DNA of 64,000 nucleotides from Kitasatospora sp. NBC_01250. GTDB taxonomy: Bacteria; Actinomycetota; Actinomycetes; Streptomycetales; Streptomycetaceae. The notes beneath the pieces were generated by a model, which saw nothing but the letters and a program-made list of their open reading frames with translations, was not told the DNA's origin and ran no database searches. Below are positions 1 through 8,912 of the stretch, piece after piece. The position numbers and the translations under genes are program-made. Positions within the stretch are counted from its first letter, which is position 1. Every line of letters starts with the position of its first letter. The stretch spans positions 682,001 through 746,000 of the forward strand of contig NZ_CP108476.1 in NCBI RefSeq assembly GCF_036226465.1, in the 5' to 3' direction.

Positions 1-39
1 CAGGTGCGGGAGGTGTTGCGGGGGTCCACGGGGATTTGA
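1..39 (+). CDS. possible 3' end of an upstream gene
   Basis: Read from base 1 the frame gives twelve codons (QVREVLRGSTGI) and a TGA stop. Third positions are mostly G or C, as expected for a real gene here. The frame would converge on the minus-strand gene that ends 15 bases further on. Too little is present to name it, and it could be chance. Confidence 0.3.
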   Translation, partial: QVREVLRGSTGI

Positions 40-53
40 GCCCCCGCTGATCG

Positions 54-2054
54 TCAGCCGGCACTCGCCGGGGTACCGTCCCCGGGCTCGGGCGGGCCGG
101 CCGGCAGGCCGTCCAGCGACATGGCTGTCACCGTGCCGGCCGGGACGACCAGGGGTGAGCCGTGCCCGCGGACCGGGCCGCCCGACGGCAGGGTCACCGG
201 GCCGAGCCCGCGCCCGAGCCCGCGCTGCGGTCCGGGCCGGCTCGGGCGCGTGGCCGGTGGCGGCAGCACCGGCCACGCGCCGCCGGCCGCCCACCGCGCC
301 TGCTGCTCCGCCGCCACCGCCGCCTCCCGCTGCGCCAGCCGCTCGACCGCGTCCACGGGCACCGCCTCCTCGCCCAGCGTGGCCATGAACCCCGTCCGCC
401 AGTGCGGATCCAGCCGTCCGCTCAGCACGACGGGCGCAGCCGAACGCACCGGGGTGCCCGTGGCCAGCGCGATCGCCAGGGCCGCGCCGTGGCGCACCTG
501 CCAGGCCCGGCGCTCGTCCTCGGTCAACAGGTCCCGCGCGACGGGGTCCGACCGGGATTCCGCCGCCGCCCGGGCCTCGGCGGCCAGAGTGCGCAGCAGC
601 TTGCCCAGGGCGTTCTCGTCGGTCGCCGGCGCGAACTTCCCTGCCGCTGCCGTCGCCAGTGCCTCGGCGATCGGCGGGCAGTCGTCCAGTCCGACCTCGG
701 CCGCCAGCAGACCCGCCTGCTCCAGCACGGCGGCCCGCAGCGGCCCCTCGGCGGCGAACGCGAGCGCTCCCCCGATGACCGGCTCGTGGGAGCTGGTGAA
801 CTCCCCTCCCCTGGTGTGGGGTTGATCAGCGAGCACCGGCAGCACATGCGCGCTGAGCAGTGGCTGGTCGAGCAGCGCGGCGTCCATCGCGATGCCGAAC
901 TCCGCCGCGAGCAGGTCGAGCACCGCCGCGACGTCCTGGTCCGGATAGCGCTCGGTGTCGAGCGGGAGCAGGCCCGCACGCCGCAGCGCCGCGGCCGGAA
1001 GGCCGGGCCCGCGGCCCTCCCGCCGCTCGGGCCGGCGGGTGTCGTAGGAGGCGACCAGCTCACCGTCCGCCAGCACGGCGAGGGTGGTGGCGTCGCGGTC
1101 GTGGCCGACCCGCACCGCCCGGGTCCCGGCCGACAGCCGGCGCAGCACCTCCGGCCGGTCGGCCTCCCCGCTGCCCGTCTCGAAGCCGAACGCCCAGTCG
1201 CCCGCCATGCCGGTCCGGACCACCGGCAGGTAGCCGGAGGTCCAGCGGCGAGCGGCGTCGTCGGCCTCCTGCCGCCTGCGCGGGACCGCGACATCGTCCT
1301 CGGCGCCGTAGCGGCGCAGCAGTTCGGGGCCGCTCACGCCCGCCACGAAGGTGAGGCGGAATCCCGGGTGGTCGCCGACCCAGCCCGCCTCCGGCACCGG
1401 GACGTACCGCCACGGCGGCGGTGCGGGCTCGGCGGGCTGCTCCGCCGCCGCGGCGAGCCGGAACAGCGAACGCGGCGCCGGGTGCTGGTTCGTGACGATC
1501 CCCCAGGACAGCCGTCCGTCGAACGCCACCGGGGCCCAGTGGTCCAGCGCGGTGAGGTTCGCCAGTGCCTCCGCCTGGGCGGCGAGCAGGTCGGCGAGCG
1601 AGTCCCAGATGCCGAACGACGTGCCGCTGCCCTCGGCGAGCCGGCCCACCCGCCCGTAGCCGGGGCCCGGCCGGCAGTCGAGGACCAGCAGGTACGTCCC
1701 GGTCCAGTTGCCGATCGGCAGGAACTGCCGGTGCCAGTAGGAGCCGTCCATGACCTCCTCGCCGACCGCGCCGACGACCTCGGTCATCGTCAGCTGCTTC
1801 TCCGTCATCTCCGCGACGGTGTGGAGCCGGTACGGACCGCCGAGTCCGAAGTCGAACGGGCCCTCGGCCGAACCGCCGCACAGCCGCAGCAGATCGACGA
1901 GGTCCGGCGGAAACCTCAGCCCGAGCGTGCGCTCGGCGGCCCCGATCTCCTCCCGCGCGGACGGCGGCAGCAGCAACGCCGCCGTGCTGGGGGCGTGCTG
2001 GGCGAGCCACGCCTCGATCCGCTGCCAGGACTGCGTGACGGGGATGGGCGACAT
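54..2054 (-). CDS. SMI1/KNR4 (SUKH) family protein, 666 aa
   Basis: Residues about 30-170 have the layout of a SMI1/KNR4 domain: an acidic helical start, then LGLRFPPDLVDLLRLCGGSAEG, a late FLPIGNWTG strand and an aspartate-rich turn. This family includes immunity proteins of polymorphic toxin systems and general interaction modules. The remaining 500 residues are Ala/Pro-rich and not recognised; they may hold a second SMI1-like or SUKH-associated domain. The protein is far longer than a lone SMI1 domain (about 150 residues). The ATG at 2054 is the first in frame and is followed upstream by a repeat-rich spacer. No toxin gene is visible nearby, so an immunity role is only a possibility. Confidence 0.7.
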   Translation of the reverse strand: MSPIPVTQSWQRIEAWLAQHAPSTAALLLPPSAREEIGAAERTLGLRFPPDLVDLLRLCGGSAEGPFDFGLGGPYRLHTVAEMTEKQLTMTEVVGAVGEEVMDGSYWHRQFLPIGNWTGTYLLVLDCRPGPGYGRVGRLAEGSGTSFGIWDSLADLLAAQAEALANLTALDHWAPVAFDGRLSWGIVTNQHPAPRSLFRLAAAAEQPAEPAPPPWRYVPVPEAGWVGDHPGFRLTFVAGVSGPELLRRYGAEDDVAVPRRRQEADDAARRWTSGYLPVVRTGMAGDWAFGFETGSGEADRPEVLRRLSAGTRAVRVGHDRDATTLAVLADGELVASYDTRRPERREGRGPGLPAAALRRAGLLPLDTERYPDQDVAAVLDLLAAEFGIAMDAALLDQPLLSAHVLPVLADQPHTRGGEFTSSHEPVIGGALAFAAEGPLRAAVLEQAGLLAAEVGLDDCPPIAEALATAAAGKFAPATDENALGKLLRTLAAEARAAAESRSDPVARDLLTEDERRAWQVRHGAALAIALATGTPVRSAAPVVLSGRLDPHWRTGFMATLGEEAVPVDAVERLAQREAAVAAEQQARWAAGGAWPVLPPPATRPSRPGPQRGLGRGLGPVTLPSGGPVRGHGSPLVVPAGTVTAMSLDGLPAGPPEPGDGTPASAG

Positions 2055-2073
2055 TCGGTGGACTCCCTCTCAA

Positions 2074-2156
2074 TGCTCGGTGCTCGGTGCTCGGTGCTCG
2101 GCGGTCGGCGGTCGGCGGTCGGCGGTCGGCGAAGGTGTGCGGCGAAGGTGTGCGGT
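2074..2156. repeat. cluster of short direct repeats upstream of the SMI1 gene
   Basis: Three adjacent simple repeats lie just 5' of the minus-strand SMI1/KNR4 gene: TGCTCGG four times (2074-2101), a related GCGGTCG unit about four times (2101-2130), and GAAGGTGTGCGGC/T twice (2131-2156). They occupy the leader or promoter of that gene. The rest of the 2157-2441 spacer shows no convincing gene. Confidence 0.75.
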
Positions 2157-2441
2157 GACCGTCGTGGACGAACATCCCAGACGACGCTGACATCGTGTCG
2201 GCTCCCGCCCCGGTGGCAGGCGGGATCCGGCCTCGCGCCCGGCTGACCGCAGGGGCACCCGTGCAACTGGCTTGGCGCGTACCCGCCATGGGCCTGGCAG
2301 GTACCCGCCAGAACTCCCCCAGATTTCTCATCACGTTCCCCCACCCCGCTCAGGGGCAGCGGCGAGAGTGGTCCGGCGTTCCGGCAGCGGGATTCCCGCG
2401 CACGGCCCGCCGGCTCGTCTTCCCCACTTGCGAAGGACGTC

Positions 2442-4943
2442 ATGACGCACAGCGCCGAGGCCACGGACGTGGCCGCCTCCGGTTCCCCTCCCCTGCCCCG
2501 CACCTCCGTGACGCGCGGCGGTGGCCGTTCCCGCTGGGAGTTCTGGAGATCGCCCGAGGAGCAGCCCCGGTGGGCGCGGCCGGTCCTGCTGGCCATCGCG
2601 GCCTTCGCCACCGCGCTGTACTCCTGGAACATCACCACCGCCGGCTACGCGCTCTTCTACAGCAACAGCGTGCGGAGCATGTCGGTGAGCTGGAAGGCGT
2701 GGCTGTTCGGGGCGATGGACCCGGGCGCCACCATCACGCTGGACAAGATCCCCGGTTCGTTCGCGGTCCAGGCGCTGTTCGTGCGGCTCTTCGGGTTCCA
2801 CCAGTGGTCGGTGACGCTGCCGCAGGTGATCGAGGGCGTCATCGCGGTGCTCGTGCTCTACCGCGTGGTGCGCCGCTGGGCGGGGCCGGCCGCGGGCCTG
2901 ATCGCCTCGGCCGTCTTCGCCCTCACACCGGTGGTCGCCTCGATGTTCGGGCACTCCATGGAGGACGGCGCGCTGACCTGCTGCCTGGTGCTGGCGGTGG
3001 ACCGGTTCCAGGTCGCGGTCGCGCAGGGGCGGCTGCGGTCGCTGGTGTGGGCCGGGGTGTGGGTCGGCGTCGGCTTCCAGATGAAGATGATGCAGGCGTG
3101 GATGGTGCTGCCCGCCTTCGGCCTGGCCTATCTGCTGGTCGCACCGGGCCGGCTGCGCCGTCGCGTGTGGCACGCGGTGGTCGCGGGCGCGGTCTGCGCC
3201 GCGGTGTCGGTGACCTGGGTGGCCATGATGGAGCTGGTGCCCGCCAAGGACCGGCCGTACGTGGACGGTTCGACCAACAACAGCGCCATCGCCATGGTCT
3301 TCGGCTACAACGGCCTGGACCGGTTCGGGATCCACATCCCGGGCGCGGTGGAGAGCGGGTTCACCGGCGGCTCCCCCAAGGGGCGGGTGCCGGGCGGCAC
3401 GGGTGGTACCGGCGGCACGGGTGGTACGGGCGGTACGGGTGCCGGTGGCGTTCCCGGGGGCTCGGCGGGCGCGGGGGCGTCGGGCTTCGGCGGCGGCTCG
3501 GGGCCCGGGTTCGGCGGCGGTTCGGGGATGCCGGGCGGGGCGCAGGCGGGTGGGTCGCAGGCCAACGGGGCGCAGGCGGGCGGTGCGCAGGCCAACGGGG
3601 CGCAGCCCGGCGCAGCGCAGCCCGGCGACGGGAGCGCTCCGGGGTTCGGCGGGCGGGGTCTGCCGGGCGGCGGTGGCACCGGTGGCGGCGGCGGGATGCC
3701 GGGCGGTCCCGGTGGCGGCGGCTCGCGCTGGCTGAAGCTGTTCGAGGGCCGGTTCGCTCCGCAGATCGGCTGGCTGCTGCCGTTCGCCGCCCTGATGATC
3801 GCCCTGGGGCTGCTCCAGCGGCGCCGGGCGGAGCGCACCGACGTGCTGCGCGGCGGTTTCGTCACCTGGGGCGCCTGGCTGGTGGTGGTCGGTCTGATCT
3901 TCAGCGACATGACCACCATCCCGCACACCGCCTACATGGCCACCCTGGCGCCCCCGATCGCGGCGCTGTGCGGCGCCGGGATGGTGCTGCTGTGGCGCAG
4001 CTACCGCGAGGGCGGACGCGCGGCCTGGCTGCTGCCCGCCACCGTCGCCGCGCAGGCGGCCTGGACCTGGCACCTGTGGTCCGGCTTCACGAGCTTCGCG
4101 CCGTGGCTGCGCTGGCTGGGCCTGCTCGCCGCGGTGGCCGGCGTCGCGGTCCTGGTCCTCGGCCGGATCGGCGGGCGCACCCGTGCCCGGGTGGCCGCGG
4201 TCGGCGCCGTACTCGGCCTGGCCACGGTGGGCATCGGCTCGGCCACGTGGGCCGGTTCGGGCTTCGACGCCACGTACGACGGCAGCGCCTTCGACGCCGG
4301 TGCCGGCCCGCAGAGTTCGGGCATGGGCATGGGTCCGGGCATGGCGAGCGCCCTCGCGAAGGAGTTCAAGGACGTCTCCGGCGCGGACGGCAGCACCCGG
4401 ACCGGTGCTCGCGGCGGCTCCGGCGGCGGCGGTGGCTTCGGGGGTCCCGGCGGCCCGGGCGGCATGGACCCGACCGGCACGCTCACCGGCGACCAGCTCA
4501 AGCTGTGGAACTACGTCAAGGCCCACCAGGACGGCGCCGAGTACCCGCTGGCCACCACCGGCTGGTCGCAGGCCCAGCCCTACATCCTGGCCACCGGCCA
4601 GAAGGTGCTGCCGATCGGCGGCTTCTCCGGACAGATTCCGCAGCCCACCCCGGGCGCCTTCACCGCCCTCGTCCAGCAGGGCAAGCTCCACTTCCTGCTG
4701 ACCGGCGGAGCGGGAATGGGCGGCATGGGAGGCATGGGCGCGATGGGCGGCGGTTCGGCGGCCGAGAGCAGCAGCGCCCAGATCACCACGTGGGCCAAGG
4801 CGCACTGCACCGAGGTGCCCGCGCAGGACTACGGGGGCGCCACGGCCTCGGGCAGCGCCCGGGCGGGGGCGGCGGGCGGCTTCGGCGGCCTGTTCGGCGG
4901 CGACAGTGCGGGCACGCTCTACCGCTGCGACGCGGGCGCCTGA
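2442..4943 (+). CDS. GT39 (ArnT/PMT-like) membrane glycosyltransferase, 833 aa
   Basis: The N-terminal 300 residues are a multi-helix membrane region with the family landmarks: an early luminal loop containing a DPGATITLDKIPG segment, then LTPVVASMFGHSMEDGALT. Proteins of this type move a sugar from a polyprenyl-phosphate donor to an extracytoplasmic acceptor. Residues about 310-430 are an extreme Gly/Ala/Gln-rich low-complexity stretch (GGTGGTGG, then NGAQAGGAQ repeats), followed by more membrane helices and a second Gly/Met-rich loop and tail. The ATG at 2442 has a GAAGGA ribosome site about 6 bases upstream. A perfect-stem terminator follows, so the downstream two-component genes are probably transcribed separately or by readthrough. 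Acceptor and sugar are unknown. Confidence 0.85.
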   Translation: MTHSAEATDVAASGSPPLPRTSVTRGGGRSRWEFWRSPEEQPRWARPVLLAIAAFATALYSWNITTAGYALFYSNSVRSMSVSWKAWLFGAMDPGATITLDKIPGSFAVQALFVRLFGFHQWSVTLPQVIEGVIAVLVLYRVVRRWAGPAAGLIASAVFALTPVVASMFGHSMEDGALTCCLVLAVDRFQVAVAQGRLRSLVWAGVWVGVGFQMKMMQAWMVLPAFGLAYLLVAPGRLRRRVWHAVVAGAVCAAVSVTWVAMMELVPAKDRPYVDGSTNNSAIAMVFGYNGLDRFGIHIPGAVESGFTGGSPKGRVPGGTGGTGGTGGTGGTGAGGVPGGSAGAGASGFGGGSGPGFGGGSGMPGGAQAGGSQANGAQAGGAQANGAQPGAAQPGDGSAPGFGGRGLPGGGGTGGGGGMPGGPGGGGSRWLKLFEGRFAPQIGWLLPFAALMIALGLLQRRRAERTDVLRGGFVTWGAWLVVVGLIFSDMTTIPHTAYMATLAPPIAALCGAGMVLLWRSYREGGRAAWLLPATVAAQAAWTWHLWSGFTSFAPWLRWLGLLAAVAGVAVLVLGRIGGRTRARVAAVGAVLGLATVGIGSATWAGSGFDATYDGSAFDAGAGPQSSGMGMGPGMASALAKEFKDVSGADGSTRTGARGGSGGGGGFGGPGGPGGMDPTGTLTGDQLKLWNYVKAHQDGAEYPLATTGWSQAQPYILATGQKVLPIGGFSGQIPQPTPGAFTALVQQGKLHFLLTGGAGMGGMGGMGAMGGGSAAESSSAQITTWAKAHCTEVPAQDYGGATASGSARAGAAGGFGGLFGGDSAGTLYRCDAGA

Positions 4944-4952
4944 GGCGCACGG

Positions 4953-4985
4953 GCGGGTGCCGACCCACCCCGGGTCGGCACCCGC
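4953..4985 (+). terminator. hairpin terminator after the GT39 gene
   Basis: A perfect 14-bp stem (GCGGGTGCCGACCC with its complement) encloses a 5-base loop, 10 bases after the GT39 stop codon. No U-tract follows, as is usual in streptomycetes. Confidence 0.75.
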
Positions 4986-5187
4986 CGCACGCACAGCCCG
5001 TCCTCAGATCGTGCGGTTACAGTGTTGGCTCGCCGCGGCCCCTGCCGGCCCTGCCGGCCCGGTCAGGGCCGGAGCCGGAGCCACAGCCGGGGCCGGGGCC
5101 GGGGCCGGGGCCATGATCAGGGCCAGAACCACGGCCGGTCCGGCGGATCCTGTCAGATGTACGGGCACGAGGAGGTCATCGCCGGGC

Positions 5188-5931
5188 ATGGCGGAACACC
5201 ACGCACAGAAGAACGGGTACCGCCTGCTGGTGGTGGAGGACGAGCCCGCGATCCGGGCGCTGCTGGAGTCCGCGCTGCGCCTGGCCGGCCACACCGTCAG
5301 CAGTACGGACACCGGACGCTCCGCCCTGGTGGAGATCGAGCGCCAGGCCCCGGCCCTGGTCCTGATGGACGTGATGCTGCCGGACCTGGACGGCTTCGAG
5401 GTGACCCGGCAACTGCGCGCCACCGGCGACGACACGCCCGTCCTCTTCCTGACCGCCCGCACCGACCTCGGCGACCGCATCGCCGGGCTGCGGGTCGGCG
5501 GGGACGACTACGTGAGCAAGCCGTTCAGCATCGAGGAGGTGCTGCTGCGGATCGACGCCATCCTGCGCCGGGTCTCCGGGGCCGAGGGCGACACCGCGCC
5601 GGCCCCGGAGATCCTGCGCTACGCCGACCTCGACCTGAACACCGAGGCCCACGAGGTCCACCGGGCCGGGCAGTACATCCCGCTCTCCCCCACCGAGTTC
5701 AAGCTGCTCGCGTATCTGATGACCAACGCCGGGCGGGTCGTGAGCAAGGCGCAGATCCTGGACCACGTGTGGTCCTACGACTTCGCCGGGGACGACCGCA
5801 TCGTCCTCACCTACGTCAAGTACCTGCGCCGCAAGATCGACTGCTTCGATCCCCCGCTGATCCAGACCGTGTGGGGCGTCGGCTACTGCCTGCGGCTGCC
5901 CCGGGACCAGGCGGGAACGGAACCCTCGTGA
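5188..5931 (+). CDS. OmpR-family response regulator, 247 aa
   Basis: The N-terminal receiver has the acidic pair in VVEDEP (residues 16-18), the phosphoacceptor D61 in LMDVMLPD, and K111 in VSKPF. A winged-helix DNA-binding domain follows, with PLSPTEFKLLAYL and the C-terminal VWGVGYCLR. I chose the ATG at 5188 because GGAGG lies 12 bases upstream and the protein then starts at normal length; the long open frame upstream is repetitive spacer (GGCCGG repeats about 5040-5115). The stop overlaps the start of the sensor kinase, so the two proteins are made as a pair. The target is unknown; the preceding GT39 gene is an obvious candidate. Confidence 0.93.
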   Translation: MAEHHAQKNGYRLLVVEDEPAIRALLESALRLAGHTVSSTDTGRSALVEIERQAPALVLMDVMLPDLDGFEVTRQLRATGDDTPVLFLTARTDLGDRIAGLRVGGDDYVSKPFSIEEVLLRIDAILRRVSGAEGDTAPAPEILRYADLDLNTEAHEVHRAGQYIPLSPTEFKLLAYLMTNAGRVVSKAQILDHVWSYDFAGDDRIVLTYVKYLRRKIDCFDPPLIQTVWGVGYCLRLPRDQAGTEPS

Positions 5932-7445
5932 GCATCTCCGTCAGCCGCTCGCTGCGCGGCCGTCTGATCATCGGCGTGACCCTGCTGGCCACCATCGCCG
6001 TGCTCGTCTCCCAGTTCATCGGTTACCAGGTGCTGGGCTCCTGGCTGACCGGCCGGGTGGACCAGCAGCTGCGCGGCCTGCAGCCGCCGCCCACCATGTT
6101 CCACGACCCGTCGGCCCTGGCGGCCCACCCGCCGGGGCCGCCGGCCACCGGCGCGAGCGATCCGCTGCCCTCCGACTTCCGGATCTACTTCTACGACGCC
6201 TCCGGCCAGTTGCTCGGCCAGAAGATCGGCGACCCCGACAAGGCCGGGCCCCGGCTGCCCGACCGGCGCACGGACCTGGACCTGAGCGTGGGCCGGCCGA
6301 CCACCTTGGCCGCGGAGTCCGGCTCCGGTCACTGGCGGGTCCTGCTGCAGAACGGCCCCGACGGCTCCAGCCGGCTGGCCGCCCTCCCGCTCGACACCGT
6401 GGAGGGCGCGATGTCCAAACTGCGGTGGCTGGACGTGGCCGTGCTCGGCGTGACCGCCCTGGTGCTGATCGCGGCGGGCGGCTGGGTGGTGCGCCTGGGC
6501 CTGCTGCCGCTCACCCGGATGCAGGCCACCGCCCAGGCCATCACCGACGGCGAACTGGACCTGCGGCTGCCGGACACCCACCCGCGCACCGAGATCGGCC
6601 GGCTCGGCCACGTCCTCAACACCATGCTCGACCGACTCCAACAGGCCCTGCGCGCCCACGAGGCCTCCGAGGACCGGCTGCGCCGCTTCGTCGCCGACGC
6701 CGGGCACGAGCTGCGCACCCCGCTCACCGCCATCAAGGGCTTCGCCGAACTCGCGCTGCGCCATCCGCAGCCACCCGACCAGCAGCGCGAGGCGCACCGC
6801 CTGGTCGCCCAGAACGCCGAGCGCATGAGCCTGATCGTGGACGACCTCCAACTGCTGGCCACCCTCGACCGCGAGCCCAGCTACGAGCGCGAGCCGGTCG
6901 ACCTGCTCTCCGTCGGCGCGGACGCGGTGAGCACCGCCGCGCTCCACCGCCCCTCCCACCCGATCGACCTCGGCCCGCTGCGGACGCCCGGCGATCCGAC
7001 CGGCTGCCGCGAGCTGGAGGTGGTCGAGACCGTCGGCGACGGCCACCGGCTGCGGCAGGTGGTCGCCGCGCTGCTCTCCAACGCCCACACCCACACGCCG
7101 CCCGGCACCCGGATCCACCTGCGGGTCGGCACCACCCGGTCCGGCGATGGCACCGGCGGCACCGACCGCCCCGGCCGCACCAGCGCCTCGCCCGGTCTGC
7201 CGCCGGACACCCGCATCAACGTCATCGAGGTCGCCGACGAAGGCCCGGGCATGAACCGCGGCCATGCGGAGAAGGTCTTCGAACGCTTCTACCGCGCCGA
7301 TCCCTCCCGCTCCCGGCTGCACGGCGGCAGCGGCCTGGGCCTTTCCATTGCCGCCTCCATCGCCGAAGGACACGGCGGACGCCTCGAACTCGACACCCGC
7401 CCCGGCCAGGGCTGCACCTTCCGCCTGGTGCTGCCGCAGGCGTGA
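5928..7445 (+). CDS. sensor histidine kinase, 505 aa
   Basis: Two membrane helices (about residues 10-32 and 165-190) flank an extracytoplasmic sensor region of about 130 residues that includes a Pro-rich stretch. A HAMP segment follows, then the H-box FVADAGHELRTPLTAIKGF with phospho-His about 260, and the ATP-binding N, G1 and G2 boxes (DEGPGM, GGSGLGLSI). The GTG start at 5928 lies within a GTGA overlap with the response-regulator stop, which explains the absence of its own ribosome site. It is a standard membrane sensor partner for the regulator; the signal is unknown. Confidence 0.93.
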   Translation: MSISVSRSLRGRLIIGVTLLATIAVLVSQFIGYQVLGSWLTGRVDQQLRGLQPPPTMFHDPSALAAHPPGPPATGASDPLPSDFRIYFYDASGQLLGQKIGDPDKAGPRLPDRRTDLDLSVGRPTTLAAESGSGHWRVLLQNGPDGSSRLAALPLDTVEGAMSKLRWLDVAVLGVTALVLIAAGGWVVRLGLLPLTRMQATAQAITDGELDLRLPDTHPRTEIGRLGHVLNTMLDRLQQALRAHEASEDRLRRFVADAGHELRTPLTAIKGFAELALRHPQPPDQQREAHRLVAQNAERMSLIVDDLQLLATLDREPSYEREPVDLLSVGADAVSTAALHRPSHPIDLGPLRTPGDPTGCRELEVVETVGDGHRLRQVVAALLSNAHTHTPPGTRIHLRVGTTRSGDGTGGTDRPGRTSASPGLPPDTRINVIEVADEGPGMNRGHAEKVFERFYRADPSRSRLHGGSGLGLSIAASIAEGHGGRLELDTRPGQGCTFRLVLPQA

Positions 7446-7448
7446 GTG

Positions 7449-7465
7449 GCGCGGCCGGGCCGCGC
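7449..7465 (+). terminator. short GC hairpin after the kinase gene
   Basis: GCGCGG and CCGCGC around a 5-base loop form a compact hairpin 3 bases after the stop codon. It is a plausible weak terminator between convergent transcription units. Confidence 0.45.
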
Positions 7466-7492
7466 GACTGAGGTGGTCACCAGCGCAGCCCG

Positions 7493-7987
7493 TCAGCTCC
7501 TGGGAGTCGCGGCAAGCGATTCGATCACACCGTGCCAGGTCCTGCGATAGCCCTCGCGAAGAGGCCCGCCGACCAGGTCGAGGACTTCTGATGCCGCGTC
7601 GATCATCGGCCCCGGCTCGCCCGACCTGCACAGGTGCAGGTGCGCTTCGAGCAGGGCGGCCCCACGCTCGGCGTCCGCCTCCAGAAGGCGCCGCGGCAGC
7701 CACTTCCCGCCGCCGATCCACGCGCGCTGGTGGTCGCAGAGCAGATCGGCCGCAGCGTTGAGGACGAACCCCGCCACCGCCAGGCACTCGACGGGGTCGC
7801 CCGCATCGGCGAGATCGTCCAGAGCGTCCGTCAGCGCGTACCTCTTCGTCTCGACCGTCTCCGGTCCGAGCGGCGGCGGCCCCGCGCGGAGGTCCGCCTC
7901 GGCCAGGGCACGGGCGCGGCCGGCCTCACCATCGGTGTCGACTGTTTTCCACCCCCACGGCCGGACCGACCTGGCAACGGTCGCCAC
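7493..7987 (-). pseudogene. truncated nucleotidyltransferase, C-terminal part only
   Basis: The readable product resembles the C-terminal half of small aminoglycoside-type nucleotidyltransferases: RARALAEADLRAGPPPL, YALTDALDDLADAGDP, then an IGGGKWLPRRLLEAD segment and a helical tail. The N-terminal catalytic half with its GS-x-DxD motif is absent. Upstream of about 7960 the frame changes character to Arg/Thr-rich sequence and then runs antisense into the neighbouring phosphatase gene. A GTG at 7987 could still start a 164-residue protein. I read it as a decayed gene joined to unrelated sequence. Confidence 0.55.
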
Positions 7988-8064
7988 CCGTACCGGAGTC
8001 CGCCCGGTGCACCCGGTGCGCCCGGACCGCAACGCCGGCGGCCGTCGGTGAGCCGACTGGCGGG

Positions 8065-8709
8065 TCAACACCCCTGTGTGCGTGGGCGCTTCGGGTCGAG
8101 GACGGGTGCGAGGGCGTCGCGGAGGTCTTCGGGTCGGCGGTGGTGGACGGCGGGCATGCCCAGGGCGCGTGCGGCGGCGACGTTGGCGGCGGTGTCGTCG
8201 ACGAACAGGCAGCGGTCGACCGGGACTCCGACGCGTTCGGCGGCGATGAGGTAGACCTGCGGGTCGGGCTTCGCGACGCCGATGCGGGCGGTGTTGACGA
8301 TGATGTGGGCGAGGTTGTGCAGGTCCTGGCGGGCGAGGTCCTGTTCCAAGCGCGTGGTCGCGTTGGAGACCAGGGCGACGGGCATGACGTCGCGAACCCG
8401 GGTGAGCAGGGAGACCACCTCGTGGTCGACGCGCGGCATGAGCTCGGACCAGGCAGCGACGATCGCCCGGGCGACGTCCACCGACCCACAGGCGTCGGCG
8501 ATGTCCGCGGTCACCGCTGCGCGCCACTGCTCGTCGGTGGTCTCCCCCGTGATGGCGGGGTGCAGGCGGGACGGGGCGAAGGCGGCTGCCGCGAGCGTGC
8601 CGGCGGGCAGGCCGTGGGCGCGGTCGAGATCGGCGTGACCGGGGGCGGGCCAGTGCCGCAGCACACCGTCGATGTCGCAGAGCACGGCGTCGTAGGGGTG
8701 GACCGGCAT
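8065..8709 (-). CDS. HAD-superfamily hydrolase, 214 aa
   Basis: All four HAD motifs are visible: the DxD nucleophile pair in LCDIDGVL (D12, D14), the Ser/Thr motif in VALVSNAT, the Lys of VAKPDP, and the acidic pair in FVDDT. A helical cap between motifs I and II makes it a subfamily IA phosphatase, a family that removes phosphate from small metabolites. Length is typical. The ATG at 8709 follows GGAGCTC about 5 bases upstream. Substrate is unknown. Confidence 0.88.
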   Translation of the reverse strand: MPVHPYDAVLCDIDGVLRHWPAPGHADLDRAHGLPAGTLAAAAFAPSRLHPAITGETTDEQWRAAVTADIADACGSVDVARAIVAAWSELMPRVDHEVVSLLTRVRDVMPVALVSNATTRLEQDLARQDLHNLAHIIVNTARIGVAKPDPQVYLIAAERVGVPVDRCLFVDDTAANVAAARALGMPAVHHRRPEDLRDALAPVLDPKRPRTQGC

Positions 8710-8912
8710 GCTCGGAGCTCCTTGATCGTGGTGGTCGACGCCCAGGGTACGGCGATGCTCTCGCCCGCCTCTTCGGATGCGTGTCCGCTCGTGTCACCCC
8801 CCTGGGTGAATCCGGAACCGGTCGGCCCGGCGACCAATCCGCCCCGGGGGTCACACCGAATCGACGGCGTGAGAGCCCGCACCGATCGCGGGTTCACGAC
8901 GTGAGACGGGAC

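Noticed and set aside
2195..5116. 973-codon + strand frame and the 887-codon minus frame over the same region
   Set aside because: Both are shadows of the GT39 gene. They are Arg/Gly/His-rich with no domain and cross the terminator at 4953.
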